Below the pieces are notes generated by a model. It was not told where the DNA came from. It saw only the letters and a program-made list of their open reading frames with translations, and did not search any database. Below are positions 1 to 10,872 of a stretch of 64,000 nucleotides of DNA, piece by piece (the first letter of the stretch is position 1; each line of letters starts with the position of its first letter). This DNA is from Mesostigma viride (taxonomy: Eukaryota; Streptophyta; Mesostigmatophyceae; Mesostigmatales; Mesostigmataceae): positions 630,349 through 694,348 of the forward strand of contig RPFO01000050.1 in NCBI GenBank assembly GCA_009746045.1. Direction: 5' to 3'. The translations under genes were made by a program, and so were the position numbers.

Positions 1-605
1 GGGATACTGTAGAAGGTGTGCAGGCGTTATTAGATAAGATGAAGAATGCGCACGACAACGCTATTGCAGGGTACCATAGGGCGCAGGCCAAATACCTTGC
101 TAGGTTGCGTGCCTCATTAGATAGAAGAGCACCTGAGATAGAAATAGGAGATTTAGTCTTAGTAGAAGGCCCCCGTGTTGGCCGATTCGCCCATAAGTTC
201 GAAGCTGAACTGAAAGTGAAACTTAGGCCCGCCTTCTTAGGACCCTTCCGTGTGTTGTCTAGAGTAGGTAATTTCCTGTATGAGATAGATATTCCTACCT
301 CTTGGCAGACCCACTCGCGCACCTTTCATAGAAGCCAGCTGAAGCTCTATCATCAGAGCACGTTCGCTGGTAGAGAATTAGCCCCTGCCCCTTTAGAGCA
401 TAATCCTGATACTGGTGAGGTAGAGGATGAGGTAGAGGGTATCGTGGCCCATAGAGATATCAAAAAGGGCCGCGGTACCCAGCGCCAGTATAAGGTGAAG
501 TGGATGTATGCTCGTAGTGAGGTAGATAAGGTCTGGTATACGGAGAGTGAGCTAGATGGGTGTAGTCGCCTGCTGCAGGAGGATAAAACCCTGCATAAGC
601 TCTAG
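1..605 (+). CDS. Ty3/gypsy chromovirus Pol C-terminus: integrase C-terminal domain plus chromodomain (5' partial)
   Basis: The frame is open to the window edge, so the protease, RT, RNase H and integrase core lie to the left and only the last ~200 residues are seen. The first half has the helical linker and the SH3-like integrase C-terminal fold (IGDLVLVEG, then FLGPFRVLSRVGN and FHRSQLKLYH). The last ~60 residues match a chromodomain: VEGIVAHRD, then YKVKWMYARSEVDKVWYTE and a final helix. In chromoviruses this module binds DNA and directs integration to modified chromatin. Chromodomain presence and gene order support gypsy/chromovirus. The stop is at 603-605, and the next ORF begins 77 bases later. 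Confidence 0.9.
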   Translation, partial: DTVEGVQALLDKMKNAHDNAIAGYHRAQAKYLARLRASLDRRAPEIEIGDLVLVEGPRVGRFAHKFEAELKVKLRPAFLGPFRVLSRVGNFLYEIDIPTSWQTHSRTFHRSQLKLYHQSTFAGRELAPAPLEHNPDTGEVEDEVEGIVAHRDIKKGRGTQRQYKVKWMYARSEVDKVWYTESELDGCSRLLQEDKTLHKL

Positions 606-681
606 TCGTAGACCTTCTCCTCTCTTATGTTATGTCTGCTGTCGACGGGTGGTTGGTTGTCCCCTCCCCTCCGCAGCCGTC

Positions 682-3009
682 ATGTCAGAGCCTACCCCTC
701 CGGCTGAGAGCCCGCTGCCGTCCCCGCCCCCACCGGACCCTGAGCTGTACTTCGAGGCCCTTCCGGGTCGCTGGGTGTCACGGTCCAGTTATCCGGGTGG
801 CATCGTGCAGCCGGCCCTCCAGGCCCAACATGCGAATTTAGTCAGGGCTGCTCTCTTTGGGGTCACGTGGTACGGCCCTTCCCCTGATGAACCGCACCAG
901 CTTGTTTTGCACGGGTTCGACGATGCCGGGCACTGCTTGTTAGGGTGTGGCTCCCGCTGTCCAGCCTTAGGACAGATAGCTGCGGTTCTCCAGTGCTCCC
1001 GAGTGTTCTCCTACCTTTCTACCCCTGTGGGCCGCTCCTGCCTACGGGATGTGTTCCCCTGGCTTCCGGCTGAGGGTGATGCCGAAGGAGATGAGAACCC
1101 CTGCGACCTTCTACGGGCCGTAGAATTCATGGAGATAGCAGATCAGTCGGCAGGATTAGCAGTTGGTGATCCTGCCCCTACGGGCGCCCCAGCCGAGGCA
1201 CATTATACTCCAGAATATTCAGCCTCGAGCGCTGCGTCCTCCTCCTCAGCGTCTGCTCCCTCCCCTGTCCCGTCGTCCCCACGGTCGACCCGGCATGTTG
1301 CAGTGGAGCCTACCCCTTTGGGTTTGCCTGATCCTCTTTCGGCGACGGTTTCGGCTATGCAGGCCCAGATCCAGTCCCTGACCACGGCGTTCGGGGCCTT
1401 CATGGCGGCCCAGGCGCAGGTCCCGGCCACGCCAGGTGGGGTTTCTGTTGGGTCCGCGCCCCCTACCCCTTCGGTTGTTTCGGCCCCTGTGGTATCGCCT
1501 GCTCCGCGTGAGCCTTCGGTAGCTGCGGCTTCTTCGGTTGCTGCGGCTCCGACACCTCTGGTTGCCTCTCTGCCTGCGGCCGACGTTTCTGCGCCGCGAC
1601 GCGAGTCTTCCGCCCCAGCGGCTGTGCCCGCCGTCGCCTCCTCTGGGCCGCCCGCTGCGTCATCGCAGCCAGTGCGGGGTTTCTTCAGCGACACGGGCGA
1701 TCATCCCAGGCTTTGGGAGGGTGGTCCCCCGCAGAGGATTCCGGTGCCCGACTGGAGCTTGGATGGCAACCAATCTTATGCCGGACTGCCTGTCCCTACG
1801 GGCCCTATTTTCAATATGTGGCCTGAGGGTGCGCCGGCAACAGAGACTGGCGCGCCAGCTGCGGTGGCGGGTCCGTCACGGCCCTCTCTGGCTTCGGGTC
1901 CGGCGCGACCTCCTGTGGTACCAGTGCCACTTGCGTCGGTGTCGGCCCCCGCCCCTGCTTCGGTCCCTGCTTCGGCCCCTGCCCCTTCGGCCTCGCGGTC
2001 TTTGGCTGCGGTTGTTCGGTCCACTGTTCAGGACCCTCGCGCCACCCGCGCTGCCGATTCCCTCCGGGAGTTGTCCCAGGGTGATCGGGACAGGGCCCCT
2101 TCCGTGGTGCATGCGACGCCGGAGTCGCGCGACACGCACGTGCCTGGATGTGGTATGTCCGCACTCGCCTGCCGCCAGTGTGACCTGCCGCGCGCCTCCG
2201 CCGAGCTTGCCATCTCGCCCATGTCCTACGGGTTCTCCCAGGTGTGTCGGGCGCCGCGGGATCGTGGCCTGCCCATTGAGACTGATCGGCCCCCTTTTGA
2301 CATGGTTATTTTAGCTGATCCTGTGTTCCAGGGTGAGATCCTGGTTCGGCGCGTTCTGTATCGCTGGGCTAGGCGCCACAACGACTTGGACACCTACGGT
2401 GGGTTCCAGTGGGCTTACCCTCCGCCTCTGGGCATTATGGCTTCGGATGCCCTTACGGTAGAGTTTCCTGCGGTACCGGGTGCTGCGTACAACACGGTCC
2501 TCCAGCCCATCCTTGAGTGGGATGCCCGTCGCCCGGCGCCTATCCCGGGCCAGGGTCTAGACTCCCGTGGTCACCCTCCTCCTCGGGCCAGCGACTACCT
2601 AGAGACATTCGGGTCGCGACAGTGTGCTCGTCGATGGCGCTCCCGAGAGGTTCGGCACATCCGGTTGTGGCCGTCCAACGTGGAGCCCCTGGTGGACCTG
2701 TTCTTCCCGACAGGTTTGCGCCCTCGGATCCGGTACCATCGCCTCCTCCTGCGGGCCCTCTGTTTGATCGCGGTAGAGCCTTTCCTTCGCCTCTTTGCCT
2801 GTGGCTTCCTGGACTGGGCCCGTGGCCAGGTCGTTCTTACGCAGCATAGGTATTACTGGGCCTTTCTGGGCCTTTTTCCTGACGGCGTGTGGGCCGATGT
2901 TTTCCTCACTGTAGATAGGCATGACAATGCCGAGGATGTGGCCCACTACCAGGCCTACCTGGAGGTCCTGCTGGCCTCTCGTGGCACTTATCAGACGGAT
3001 GGCCACTAG
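682..3009 (+). CDS. Unrecognised additional 3' ORF of the gypsy element (~775 aa)
   Basis: A long ORF between the chromodomain and the 3' polypurine tract, in a different frame from Pol. The ATG at 682 is chosen because it lies in the pol-ORF3 gap; the open frame extends back to 556 and overlaps pol. About the first 475 residues are Ala/Pro/Ser-rich low complexity. The last ~300 are compositionally normal, with Cys (GCGMSALACRQCDL), many Trp and Tyr, and a hydrophobic stretch (LLLRALCLIAVEPFLRLFA). There is no signal peptide and no clear transmembrane anchor, so it does not look like an envelope protein. I do not recognise the family. It could be a displaced gag-like or accessory protein, or a captured host gene. 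Its position inside the element is firm; its function is unknown. Confidence 0.7.
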   Translation: MSEPTPPAESPLPSPPPPDPELYFEALPGRWVSRSSYPGGIVQPALQAQHANLVRAALFGVTWYGPSPDEPHQLVLHGFDDAGHCLLGCGSRCPALGQIAAVLQCSRVFSYLSTPVGRSCLRDVFPWLPAEGDAEGDENPCDLLRAVEFMEIADQSAGLAVGDPAPTGAPAEAHYTPEYSASSAASSSSASAPSPVPSSPRSTRHVAVEPTPLGLPDPLSATVSAMQAQIQSLTTAFGAFMAAQAQVPATPGGVSVGSAPPTPSVVSAPVVSPAPREPSVAAASSVAAAPTPLVASLPAADVSAPRRESSAPAAVPAVASSGPPAASSQPVRGFFSDTGDHPRLWEGGPPQRIPVPDWSLDGNQSYAGLPVPTGPIFNMWPEGAPATETGAPAAVAGPSRPSLASGPARPPVVPVPLASVSAPAPASVPASAPAPSASRSLAAVVRSTVQDPRATRAADSLRELSQGDRDRAPSVVHATPESRDTHVPGCGMSALACRQCDLPRASAELAISPMSYGFSQVCRAPRDRGLPIETDRPPFDMVILADPVFQGEILVRRVLYRWARRHNDLDTYGGFQWAYPPPLGIMASDALTVEFPAVPGAAYNTVLQPILEWDARRPAPIPGQGLDSRGHPPPRASDYLETFGSRQCARRWRSREVRHIRLWPSNVEPLVDLFFPTGLRPRIRYHRLLLRALCLIAVEPFLRLFACGFLDWARGQVVLTQHRYYWAFLGLFPDGVWADVFLTVDRHDNAEDVAHYQAYLEVLLASRGTYQTDGH

Positions 3010-3383
3010 ATAGAGGGCCTTAGGCCCGACCTGAGGGTGTTGTCCCTCCGGTATATAGAGTCGCCCTCATATTCTGGCCAGTTGGTTGGCTGTTCTTGGT
3101 CCTTAGCGCTGATGTGTTTACTCTGTGTGTCCTGCCCAGTGCCGTCCCCCCCGGCCAGGACTCCGTTCCAGGCAGTTAGGGGAACCTCCCACCAGGCTTG
3201 GTGCTGGCTAACCCTACACCACCCGGCGTGGTGGTGGAGACCGTGTGAACTATTGGTGCTTTGTATCTGGGATGGTCTATCGATTGTGTTGGTGTGTGCT
3301 GGGTGCATTAGGTTTTTCCTACCCCTTTGGTTTCCTTCTCTCTGCGTAGGGAGAGGGCTCCCTACCTTTTGTGGGGGGGGAGG
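3010..3383 (+). other. Gypsy 3' untranslated region ending in polypurine tract
   Basis: Non-coding spacer between ORF3 and the LTR. It ends in GTGGGGGGGGAGG (3371-3383), a polypurine tract touching the TGTTACG start of the LTR. This tract would prime plus-strand DNA synthesis. Confidence 0.7.
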
Positions 3384-3814
3384 TGTTACGCCGCGTAACA
3401 ATTCGTTGTAGTTACGGACGTAAATTAGGTCCTTGGCCTCGGTTGTTCTTAGGTTCACGTGTAGTTCTAGCTGGGACATGATTGTCCTCGTAACAGTACT
3501 GTGGTATATTGGGTGCCTTTGGGCGCCGCGCCGCGTACTTTATTAGTGGTCCTTATCCTTTGGTAGAATGTAGTGGACCGGCGTGCATCTGTGCACCTGC
3601 CTGTGTTTCTGTGTTTCTGCAGGCGAGGGCCAGGTCGGCCCGAGCCTGTTGGACCGTTGGTGACCATTTATGCACGTTCCACTCCTTGTGTGGTCACTCG
3701 GCGTGTGTTAAATGAATTAACACATATTAGCTTGGGTCACGGCAGTTTAGTTGTGTTTCCTTCCTCTATTCCTGGAGTAAACGGGTTTGGTTAAATGGCT
3801 TATGGCGTATTACA
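3384..3814 (+). mobile_element. Right LTR of the gypsy chromovirus
   Basis: Begins TGTTACGCCGCGTAACA immediately after the polypurine tract and is read as ending at CGTATTACA (3806-3814), giving TGT...ACA termini and 431 bp. The first 17 bases are themselves a perfect inverted repeat. The left LTR is outside the window, so neither the right boundary nor the target-site duplication can be verified; the 5 bases after it are GTAGC. Confidence 0.6.
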
Positions 3815-4039
3815 GTAGCACATATGTAAATGCATTGAGATCTGGATCGTCTCGTTCGTCTTTCGCTAGGGGTTTAACTAGAGGCGGCCTTACTAGCCTA
3901 GGTAGCATCAGGACAGGTAGAGGTAGAGGTGGCGGCCGAGGCTTGCGGCGCAACAATTGTCCTCAGAACATGAGTACTACTCGAGTTGTTGTTGTTGTTG
4001 TTGTTGTTTCCCACGCCGCCCAAGGGCAGCTACTCGAGT
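3815..4039. other. Spacer with Arg-Gly coding potential and (GTT)n
   Basis: A short open stretch here would encode an Arg/Gly-rich peptide (TGRGRGGGRGLRR) followed by (GTT)8. It has no homologue I can name and is probably simple sequence. Confidence 0.3.
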
Positions 4040-4321
4040 ACTACTAGACCATCTCAGTTTCATGAGTACTACTCGTGTACTACTCGAGTATCTGATAGTT
4101 TCACGAGTACGAGTACCGAGTACTACTCGGGCTCAGAAACAGAAGGCGAGTACGAGTAATATAACGACTACTTACTCGGGCTAATGAGAAAAGTCGGCGA
4201 GTACGAGTAACGAGTAGTACTCGAGCTCAAAAAAGTAGGCGAGTACGAGTAACGAGTAGTACTCGGGCTCCAAAAAAAAGGCGACGGTACCGAGTAGTGA
4301 GTAGTACTCACTACTCGGTAC
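4040..4321. repeat. GAGTA/TACTC inverted-repeat cluster
   Basis: Degenerate tandem copies of a 42-51 bp unit begin GGCGAGTACGAGTAA at 4145, 4196 and 4238. Each carries GAGTAGTACTC-type palindromes. The cluster ends in a 35-nt palindrome at 4287-4321 (outer arms GTACCGAG/CTCGGTAC, one-base centre). It is strongly hairpin-forming. Confidence 0.75.
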
Positions 4322-5584
4322 TCGCATTTTTTACTCGTGGACTTAGTACCCGTGGACGCAACCCTAGTGGTCACAAGGGCCGACTTGGTAGTCACGAGAG
4401 TCCAATTTGCGAGTGGTAGGTACCAGCCAAAAAGGAATCACTGCGATCGCATGGGATTTGGCTGTGTACTCGCCCCGGCCACTCGCCCCACTCCGGGACT
4501 GGCTCCGTCCCCTTACTCATTGTTCCATACCCGCCCCACCCACAAACTGAATATACGTTACCGACATCCATGACATGCCGCTATCAGTCCATCCCCACCT
4601 GACTACTGACTGACCACTCTCGCCCCCACACTGAGGTCCCCCACAACACCGTAACACCGCCCTCCTAGTCCTCCCCAAACTGACCATACGATGACCCACC
4701 CGACCCTCCTGACCTTGTGTCCGCCCTAACGAGCCGGCTCATGTGCCTATTATGATGTGACTACCACCCTTCCCGGCCGTATTACCTCCACCACCTTCCA
4801 CACCCACATAGCCAACCACCCGCTACTACTACACCACCCTACCGCCCCACAACGTGGCTCCCCTACACCTCTGCACCCCGCCCACCCCACCCCCCGCTGC
4901 CCCAACATACGATGACTCCACCCCACGTCGACCGTCCATCCACGTGAACCATAACCAACCCCAGCCACGCCGGCCTCCGGGGCAACCAACCAGTTCATGC
5001 ACTCAACCATAACCGACACTGCTGCACGGACCACCGACAAGCGCGCCTAGTGTACGTACCATATATGCAAGCCATCCACGCAACCCAAGCATCCCCGACC
5101 CAACCCTCACACAAACCTATGACCTACCGTACGCACGAGCTATACCTACTACATTGACAACTGCGTCCCACAACTACTACATAATAATCAACCCCTAACA
5201 ATGTCCCCCATGACCCCCCCCACAAACTACAATATGACCTCGGACCACGAGTAGCCACCCAATTCACCTCCCGCAACGGTATCCCCCACGGTGTAGACCA
5301 CCCACGACGGAGCCCAGTGGCCCACCCATGTCCACGCCGACACCCCGGCCTGTGACCCCACCACGCCCATTGACTGCCCGCCACTCCACAGGAGTCCCCC
5401 CTAACCCCCCACCCCCCACCCCCCGCATACCATGCAGTATGCAGACGGAAGCTCGGCGGGCGAGCCGGCGTGCCGGCACGGGACATCTGAAACGGGGCCG
5501 CCACCACGACCCGACCCGTGGGCACCATCTTGAGTTCAATGAATTGCGTCTGTCGTCGCAGATCAATCTTCGAGGAATGATAAC
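4322..5584. other. C-rich, G-poor low-complexity DNA without a supported gene
   Basis: The plus strand is dominated by CCACC/CCCAC words, with marked strand asymmetry. Open frames on the minus strand read as Gly/Val/Trp-rich low complexity and are not credible proteins. Confidence 0.6.
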
Positions 5585-5718
5585 CCCCCCCCGCCGCTGA
5601 CGAGGATGCCGACACCCTCCCACCCTCCTCCCTCCTCCCCACCACCGTACCCGCCACCACCCCTCCCACCGCCACAGCCCACCACCTCGGCCCACCACCC
5701 TCCTCAGTCCTCTCCCTC
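5585..5718. repeat. C-rich tandem-array unit, left part (split by the CACTA element)
   Basis: Contains the GACGAGGATGCCGACA word and following CTCCCACC runs, also found at 13525, 13755 and 13991. It is cut off at 5718 by the CACTA insertion and resumes at 13385. Confidence 0.8.
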
Positions 5719-5990
5719 CACTAGGAAGGGGTCTGTGACATTTTGTGATATTTTTTTATCACAAAATGTCACTTTTGTGACATTTTGTGATAAAAAAATG
5801 ATAAAACGTGACAAAATGTGACAAAATGTGATAAAACTGTGACAAATTGTGATCGAGACATGTCATGATTGTGACAAAACGTGACAAACGTGATAAAACC
5901 AGCATATTTTGTGATAACGTCATTATCACAAAATGTCAAAGTGTCACAAAATGTCACAAACCCACAGAAAAACAAAATGTGATAAGGTGA
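5719..5990. repeat. CACTA left terminal and subterminal repeats
   Basis: TIR followed by many GTGACAAAATGTGA-like words in both orientations, including a hairpin at 5736-5773 (GTGACATTTTGTGAT and its complement). The segment near 5893 (AAAACCAGCATATTTTGTGA) has its inverted partner near 13222. Confidence 0.85.
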
Positions 5991-8900
5991 TAAATCACAA
6001 CCACTCAGGGGAAGTGATATATCACAAAGCACGCATAATGCACATCCGCAGCAAGGAAGTGCGTGCATGCCGCAGCAGAGATGGAGAAGGAAAAGGCCAA
6101 GGTGGGACACGGCAAGGTGGCAATGCCAGGAGAGACAACACGTGCAGCGGTACGGGGCAAGCTTTCAAAGGATGACACCAAGAACTCGCCACTGAGAAAG
6201 TTCTTAAGCGCAGGTGACAACTTGAAAAACCAGAGGGGGGTACTGAAAGGAACTGACAAAACAAGCTGGAAACACCCTTAGGTGCATGATAAAATGCACC
6301 ACAATGTCATGTGCCGTGGGAGACATGGTTTATTGCAAAAATATCGACTGGGATGTTAAGAAAAACACCAATATTGAACATTCAGGGCAATCGTCATCAC
6401 GGTCATCAAGTGTCAACCTCCGACCCATCGCTGGCCAAGCATCCATCATGCTGATCAAAGGTGGCATCGTCAATATCTACACTAAATCACAACACTGCAT
6501 CATGCATCCATTGCTCTGAGCTCACAACACTGGTATGATAAAATGGCAACGGGGAGTGAACATGTTCAGATGGCATGCAACAACCCGATGAAATGGCACA
6601 ACTGATCAAATACGAACACCAACTGTATTGATACACACACAAGGAACGGTGCACTCAAGCATGGCTGTGGGTGGTGTGCAAAATGGACACCCACAATCAT
6701 CTCACAAATGCAATATAAAATCTGTTGACCGACAAGCACAACGGGGCTCAACAGTCCTCGTCATCAAAGTCATCATCCTCATCATCACTGAAACCATTAC
6801 GAGGGCTGTCCCAGCCACCATTGCTGAAATATCTGGATGACTCTCTAGAAACAATCACAGGACACTGTCGAGTGCTACGGCAATGTGACCAAGGCTCAGA
6901 GCCTACAAAATCTGCATCCGCATGTGGCCTCTCGCCGTGTTGGACTGACGGATGTGCCCAGCCCGACTGTGTTAGGTATATTGCCTGCATGCAAGACAAA
7001 AATACATCATCCGGCAAAGCACGCATCGGTACACACAAAAATTTGTTAGTGAGATGAAGCCACGCGCTGGACGCGCCAACAACTGTCAACTTTGCATGAC
7101 TTCAGTTCACTTGTATGTAAGGATGCGGGGGAGATCGCAGCAGTTGCGTGGCTATCTATGAGTACCGGCCTAGTTTTAGGACAAAGAAGGTGAGATACTG
7201 GGCCAAGAGAGAGACAGGGGTGCTCGAGAAAAAAATTGGCCATGGATGTTCACCTAAATTGTATCTACATGCCTCACAAGTTGTAGGGAACTGCACACCC
7301 AGGAATCCTCGAGTCGCAAAGGTTCCCTAACATCCCAAGAGGCCTCACAATCTACTTCATTGCAATCTCTGTATGGTTAATACGGCAATAAGAAAGAAAC
7401 GCGTGATTAGTGCCAAGAAAAAGCAAGGCCAATCAACCAACAATATGCCCCGTTACAGGTAGGATGAACTCTAACGAGGCTGAAGGCTCTACGTCTGCAA
7501 TTGACACTAGCAGGAGTCGTTCAGGGTGGGGTGTGGGGGGGAGTGGGAGGGAATGACAAAAAGCTGTGATCTGAGCAAAAAGGATAAATATGCAAAGATG
7601 CTACCCATGCAAGGAGCCGAGACATAGTCCAGCAATGCCAGGAATGTCAGCCGAGGCTACTGGATTGCAAAGAAGGTTCTACCGACAGCGAAGGAATTGG
7701 TACGAATAATGCCAACTATTTGTAGCTGAGAGCATCACCAGCGGGCTACAAAAAAATCATGCACGGAAGCTGGAAGAACAAGGCCAATGGTGGCTGACGC
7801 GCACAGCACGTTGATAATTTGAGGAATGAGCACTACATAAAGAATGATCACCGTTGCTCACCATCAAGAATTCGCCGCGCTGGACAGGCGACCAAGAGCT
7901 TGTCGCTGCCACATGCGATGGGGCCGCGTGCAAGCCCAACGGTATTAGGCATCACAAGTACACGCGCAAAATTGACACCACAATGGCAACACAGATGCAC
8001 ACATACGAATGTATAACGACCGAAAGCATAAACAGAGAATCAGTTGGTTAAGACAAGGAAAGTGGCGCAAGAGCAGCCCATGTCATGCAACTCTCAATCT
8101 GAACAAGGTTATGCCCTTCATGAAAACTAAATCAGATGTCGTTTGCATAGTCTATTGACCTTGTACGAATGAGATAGTGAAACTGCTGCAGCATTCATGG
8201 CAAGCACGGCTAACTTGGCATGAAACCGAGCGGCCCACAGCAGCCTTGGCCCTAGGGCGATACGTGAGAATGCCACGTGCGTACGGCATGCATGTTAAAG
8301 TCGATGCAAACTTATTAGTATTTCAGGCGAGGAATTCCTTGCTCACCTCAACTGGTAAAGAGTGGGCAGCTTCTGGATGTCCGAATGTGCTGTGCGTACC
8401 ACTGAGCGAACAGATCGATTAAAGCTTTATTCTAGACCATGCCTATGTTTCTCCCCCGATGGCTGCTTGTAGCCTTGTCCGAGCTCGCTCCTGAATTCAT
8501 TTGAGACGACGCCCTAATGGCTACATAAATCACGACGGTCATCAGTGAGCCTATGCTCCTGTTCCAACCACCACGTGCGTTCATACAGAAGCGACATTGC
8601 TGGAAATCAAAAGGCACATAATCCCGCCTTGGCTGCGAGCCGATCGCAGCTCCCTTCCACCTTTCCCACCTGTGCAGCGTGGATAGATGTGCAACTCTGA
8701 GGTCTTTTTTTTTTCGCGTCGTCTTAACTTCAACTTCAACCGTAACACCCGCGCAACCACTGGAATTAGGGCTCGCAATTCGCCAAGTCCCATCAACGTC
8801 GCAAAGTCTGGTGTCGTCGCTCCTCCTGTCATCAATCATTAGTGCCCATTGCCCAATACTATCGTCATTACTGTCGTCATTAGAGGCCCTTTAGGCCTTT

Positions 8901-10872
8901 ACTATCGTCAGTGTGGGCGGTTCCGCTTACGGCACTGTAGATAGCAGCTGATGGGAACATGCATTTACTATCGTCAGTCACTCGCTTTGTGACGATAATA
9001 ACGTACGGTAGATGGCATCAGTCGTACTTCCCGCCCCCCCCCCTGCCCACGTCCCCTTCCGATTTCTCCGCTACTACATCTCGCCCCAAGTAGAAGTTTG
9101 TATTTTGCCATACATTAGGAATAACTGACTGACGAAACTAGTAAAAAGACGACTGACATGACTCTCTAGTATCGCTTGGTTGGGACCGCTGGCCTGGAAT
9201 CGTAACTGTTAGCCGTACCGTTCAGACTACAGTCCACAGCAGCCCCTAGCTTGGGAGTCTGGAATGAATGGACAAAAATCTTTCGCAACATGCGCAAGTC
9301 TGGAATCAACCCGTCAGGATCCTTGCGCAAAATTCAAATATTACGCCGAAACCGATGGCAAACGACTAGGTGCACGCAATGGCTAAGGCAGTGAGGGGCT
9401 GAGGGTACGCTCGAGCGAAGGGGCCACCTAGTTTTATGTAACCACAGAGTGTGCAATAACAAACGGGGCTGCAGGTCCACGAAACGACGTGATTTCTCTA
9501 GCAATTGCGGCGTTGCAGTTTGGATCATGATGTAGGTGCACTTAGGATGTATGTCGAGTTTAATTAAGCATGGAGGTAGCAATGAGGGACTGAGACACAT
9601 CATATCCAGTTCTGAATCAAGCCGTTCTTTACGCTGAAACACAGCGCAAGCAAGATCTCCGGAACCTGCCGCCAAGCTCCTTAGCCGCTAAGGTTAGCAA
9701 AATTCTGCCAGCTTCTTTTACAGCGGTTAGCATGCCGTGCTCATGTGTATGAGGCCATTTCATGGCGGCCGGGTAAAGCTGGCCATGTCTTTGAGAGCTT
9801 TGAATATGTATTCTCTGAAGGCTTTCAATACCATGGTGCTTTCTGCGCTCGGCATCTTATGTGTGCCTTCGAATTGCCGTTTTCCTCTTCAATTGCGCGT
9901 GTACCTGCGGGTGACTGATACCGTTGGGCTGGCCTCACCTGCGGCCTACCCGCGAATGGCAGGCTAGCTCCTGGTCGAGACTTGTGGTGAGTAGTGGGTA
10001 CCATCGCATACCTGGAGTCTGTACTTTGTTATCGACGTGCTGTATGTGGCATTGCTAGAATGCATCCAGTTCTTCCTGTTTCTAACTCCAATTACTTGGC
10101 ATTTTTGCAATCATGCTCCGCCTACATTTAAACACACATGCGTTGCATTTTTTCATAAGGCTTCTTTGTTGTTGAAAGCCGTAAACTGTCTTTCTGCTAT
10201 TTACATCCCGTCTGCCGCGACTTTCTCCGGTTTTCCCCCATTGACCCCATCTCTGCTGCACTTTCCATCAGCTCCTTTTTGTTGACAATCAGCGCTTTTA
10301 ACCTTGTTAGCAAATTGTAAAAATGACACTGTCTAATATATATGAGAAAAATCCTTGTGCCTATTTTTATTAGGAGTTCAGTCATTGGGCTCTAGGAGAC
10401 ATGTGTGATCAACTTTGAGGCTCGTCCTTTGGGATAAAACCTCCAAAGAGTCACACCACTGGACAAGTTATCTTGAACCAGAACTTTTTGTTGGAACACT
10501 GACTGAGAGCAGCACGCTTAAGGTTTTGTAAGAAAATCATTTTTTTCTCTGAAACGCCATAGCTCCTTTCTAATCATTGTGATTGTGTTGCGTGTTCCTT
10601 GTCAGTCAGTTAGTTATGTACTCCTTATCATGGGACAGGCGGAGGGGGGCTAATAATTCCTCATGGGGGCAGCAAGGGAGTTGGTAGCACACGCAGTTAT
10701 GAGCTTTGCTTCTTTCAACATGTTGCTCATAATATCCAATTTCGTGGTTTCTTGGTCTTTGGCATCTTCATAGTAGTAGTGCTAGGGTCTCACTTGGTCA
10801 CCCTTACAATGTTAGTGCCCTTCAGCAATCTCATTTTTAGTCCAATTAGGCTTCAATGGTCATCGATTTGAA
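5991..10872. other. CACTA interior without a convincing gene
   Basis: Only short, unrelated open frames occur here. None shows transposase motifs. Some may be exons of a decayed multi-exon transposase, but I cannot assemble one by eye. Two TTTACTATCGTCAGT words occur near 8898 and 8968. Confidence 0.5.

Noticed and set aside
1203-2222. Several minus-strand Ala/Gly/Thr- or Arg-rich frames within the gypsy ORF3
   Set aside because: Low-complexity shadows of a GC-rich plus-strand gene.
8432-8839. 135-codon minus-strand frame inside the CACTA element considered as transposase
   Set aside because: No TNP2 or DDE-like motif and no supporting splice structure.
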